Source: Micromonospora sp. WMMD1128 (GTDB lineage Bacteria > Actinomycetota > Actinomycetes > Mycobacteriales > Micromonosporaceae). From it: a stretch of DNA of 64,000 nucleotides. Positions 62,594-64,000 of this stretch are shown one piece after another. The notes under the pieces were generated by a model that was given only the letters and a program-made list of their open reading frames with translations, did no database searches and had not been told where the DNA came from. The position numbers and the translations under genes were made by a program. Position 1 is the first letter of the stretch. Each line of letters opens with the position of its first letter. The stretch covers positions 6,288,001 to 6,352,000 of the forward strand of contig NZ_CP114902.1 of the NCBI RefSeq assembly GCF_027497235.1, read 5' to 3'.

Positions 62594-63205
62594 ATGGATG
62601 ACCGTCTCGTCGTGTTGCTCCCCGTCGCCGCCGTGTGGCTGGCCGCCGGCCTGGTCGCGGAGGGCCTGCCCGGGCTGGACCGCGCCCGGGCGCTGCGGCG
62701 GCGTACCGGATGGTTGTCCGCCTTGGTGCTGACCGGCCTCGCGCTCACCGCGGCGGTCCTCGCCGCGGGCCTCCAGAGCGCCGGTGGCACCGCGATCGAC
62801 CGGGCCGCCGCCGGGCTCGCCGTCGCGGCGCTGCCGGCGGCGGTCGTCGGGGTCTGGACGGTACGCCGGGTCCGCCGCCTGCGGGCCGGCGCGGGCGCCT
62901 TCGCCGCCGCCCCGGAAACCCCGGCCCCGCACGCGCTGCGAGCCGCCGCCGCGCACCCGCTGATCGCGCTTCCGCTCCAGGCGACCGCGCTCGCGATGCT
63001 CGTCGCCGTGCTTCCGGCCCTCGGTGTCGACCTGTTCGCCGCGCCGGGCGTGGCCGGCCCGGCGATCACCGTCGCGGTGCTCGGCGTGTCCGCGATCGGG
63101 GTACGCCACGCGCTGCGGCACAACCGGCTCGCCGAGCGGGCCACGCAGCCGCTGACCGCCGTGTCGGCGGTCTCAGCGCGATCGGCTCGCGCCCTGCACG
63201 TATAG
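62594..63205 (+). CDS. Polytopic membrane protein of unknown function
   Basis: A 203-residue protein with about five hydrophobic segments (VVLLPVAAVWLAAGLVAEGL, LSALVLTGLALTAAVLAAGLQ, AGLAVAALPAAVVGVW, LIALPLQATALAMLVAVL, AGPAITVAVLGVSAIGVRHA). It has no recognised family. Start ATG 62594; the 3' end overlaps the convergent gene by 33 bases. Confidence 0.6.
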   Translation: MDDRLVVLLPVAAVWLAAGLVAEGLPGLDRARALRRRTGWLSALVLTGLALTAAVLAAGLQSAGGTAIDRAAAGLAVAALPAAVVGVWTVRRVRRLRAGAGAFAAAPETPAPHALRAAAAHPLIALPLQATALAMLVAVLPALGVDLFAAPGVAGPAITVAVLGVSAIGVRHALRHNRLAERATQPLTAVSAVSARSARALHV

Positions 63206-63577
63206 GAGTTCCAGGATCGCCCGGGTCGCCTCGAACCAGCGGTCGAGCCAGCCGGGCGGGGGCACGCTGCCCCTGGGCGGCAGCTCCAGCAGCAGGCCAC
63301 GCAGCAGCGGATGGTCCACCAGGGACTCCGGCTGCTCCACCGGCCAGCCGCTCGGCGGAAAGGACGGCTCGGTGAGCGGGTTCGGGTCGAGCGACGGCAG
63401 GGAGAGCGCCGGGGCGGCCTGCTCCGGCGTGCCGGCGTCCCGGCCGGCCAGCTCGTCGCCGTCACCGGAGACCACCTCGGTCAGGACGGTGTCCCGCCGG
63501 GCCCCACGATATTTGCCACCGAACCGCTCGGGCTTGCCCGGGCCATTGGTGAGATTCTCTGAACCGATCGTCGTCAT
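63173..63577 (-). CDS. Small unknown protein with conserved-looking N- and C-termini
   Basis: A 134-residue cytoplasmic protein that I do not recognise. The N-terminus MTTIGSENLTNGPGKPERFGGKYRG is Gly/Lys/Arg-rich. The middle is Pro-rich, and the C-terminus is helical (WLDRWFEATRAILELLYVQG). No signal peptide, membrane segment or active-site motif. Its 3' end overlaps the preceding gene by 33 bases. It is followed upstream by a DUF397 gene on the same strand, 151 bases away. Confidence 0.55.
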   Translation of the reverse strand: MTTIGSENLTNGPGKPERFGGKYRGARRDTVLTEVVSGDGDELAGRDAGTPEQAAPALSLPSLDPNPLTEPSFPPSGWPVEQPESLVDHPLLRGLLLELPPRGSVPPPGWLDRWFEATRAILELLYVQGASRSR

Positions 63578-63728
63578 CCGTCTCGCCTGCCTCGTTCGGT
63601 TGCCGATCCGTGCGGTTCAACGAGGCGGAACGGAACTGGCGACGGGTCACCGGCGCGGCCGGCACACCGACGGGAACGGTCCCGCCCGGCGACGCTGCCG
63701 GACGGGACCATGCTTCCGGGGGTACGGA

Positions 63729-63956
63729 TCAGCTTTGGCCGAAGGCCCCGCCCCTGGCGCGGGCGACGAAGGCGTGCCAGTCACCCGGGGCGAAGACCAG
63801 GGCCGGACCGGCCTTGTCCTTCGAGTCCCGGACGCCGACCGCCCCGGTCACGTAAGCGACCTCCACGCAGTTGTCGCAGTTCGGCCCGCTCTTCGAGCTT
63901 TTGAACCACGTCGCCTGCGTCAGGTCCACGGGGAACTCCTTGGTCGCCATTTCCAC
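63729..63956 (-). CDS. DUF397-family protein
   Basis: A 75-residue protein with the DUF397 core: ATWFKSSKSGPNCDNCVEVAYVTGAVGVRDSKDKAGPALVFAPGDWHAFVARARGG. Such proteins occur beside XRE regulators in actinomycetes (BldB-like/Scr1-type pairs). The start GTG 63956 has GAGGAG six bases upstream; ATG 63950 is an alternative. It overlaps the end of the probable regulator gene to the right. Confidence 0.9.
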   Translation of the reverse strand: MEMATKEFPVDLTQATWFKSSKSGPNCDNCVEVAYVTGAVGVRDSKDKAGPALVFAPGDWHAFVARARGGAFGQS

Positions 63957-64000
63957 AGCGGCTCCTCTGCCAGTCTCGCGATGTGTGCGACGGACTCCTC
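63920..64000 (-). CDS. C-terminal fragment of a probable XRE-family regulator (partial)
   Basis: An open minus-strand frame from the right edge to TGA 63920-63922 reads EESVAHIARLAEEPLWKW and ends PRSSPWT. This is typical of the last helix of the HTH/DUF5753 regulators that precede DUF397 genes. It overlaps the DUF397 gene by about 37 bases in another frame. Only the fragment is visible, so the family rests mainly on position. Confidence 0.5.
   Translation of the reverse strand, partial: EESVAHIARLAEEPLWKWRPRSSPWT

Overview
The window is high-GC actinobacterial chromosome. Gene content and order point to the Micromonosporaceae, most likely Micromonospora or a close relative, although genus is inference from protein style and synteny. 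The diagnostic features are a dnaK-grpE-dnaJ operon behind an HspR-type HAIR operator, the block crgA / DUF881 / class E sortase / pknB-pknA-pbpA-rodA-pstP-fhaB-fhaA / tRNA-Leu, a c-di-AMP (ydaO) riboswitch on a cell-wall hydrolase, many GTG starts and many 4-base ATGA/GTGA overlaps.

Layout. 1-4.1 kb: heat-shock chaperone operon (minus strand, running off the left edge). 4.1-9.7 kb: two coupled GTPases, an unknown protein and a Pro/Ser-rich exported protein. 10.2-13.9 kb: branched-chain 2-oxoacid dehydrogenase E1alpha-E1beta-E2. 14-17.7 kb: a 45-residue protein and a giant disordered membrane protein with an LppU-like tail. 17.7-18.6 kb: frameshifted DUF397 remnant and a VapBC-type toxin-antitoxin pair. 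18.7-24.9 kb: thioredoxin/NHL protein, 5-oxoprolinase (pxpBCA), hemolysin III, SixA phosphatase between two DUF6458 paralogues. 25-33.3 kb: acyl-CoA dehydrogenase, SpoIIE-type phosphatase, RlpA, phosphoribosyltransferase, ASCH protein, luciferase-like oxidoreductase, a MerR-PP2C fusion, Nudix and GNAT proteins.

33.3-35.0 kb is a visibly AT-richer island facing the 3' end of a tRNA-Gly(CCC). It holds a 2H phosphoesterase divergent from a membrane protein, and each gene carries a rare TTA codon. It is the best candidate in the window for an undescribed accessory system. 35.3-42.3 kb encodes exported proteins (M43 metalloprotease, two NlpC/P60 endopeptidases, an amidase) plus dCTP deaminase. 42.5-48 kb: two CNNM/CBS membrane proteins, a GPP34 protein and an EtfD-like Fe-S membrane oxidoreductase. 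48-60.5 kb: the growth and division signalling cluster. 60.6-64 kb: a sugar-nucleotide epimerase with a WecB/TagA glycosyltransferase, unknown proteins, and a DUF397 gene with the tail of a probable XRE regulator.

Two patterns cut across the window. A dispersed ~58-base GC-rich inverted repeat occurs four times, always between the 3' ends of convergent genes. A palindrome of the form TTACT-N4-RGTAR lies upstream of both the acyl-CoA dehydrogenase and the EtfD gene, which are expected partners in beta-oxidation, and a weaker match lies between pxpB and the hemolysin III gene.
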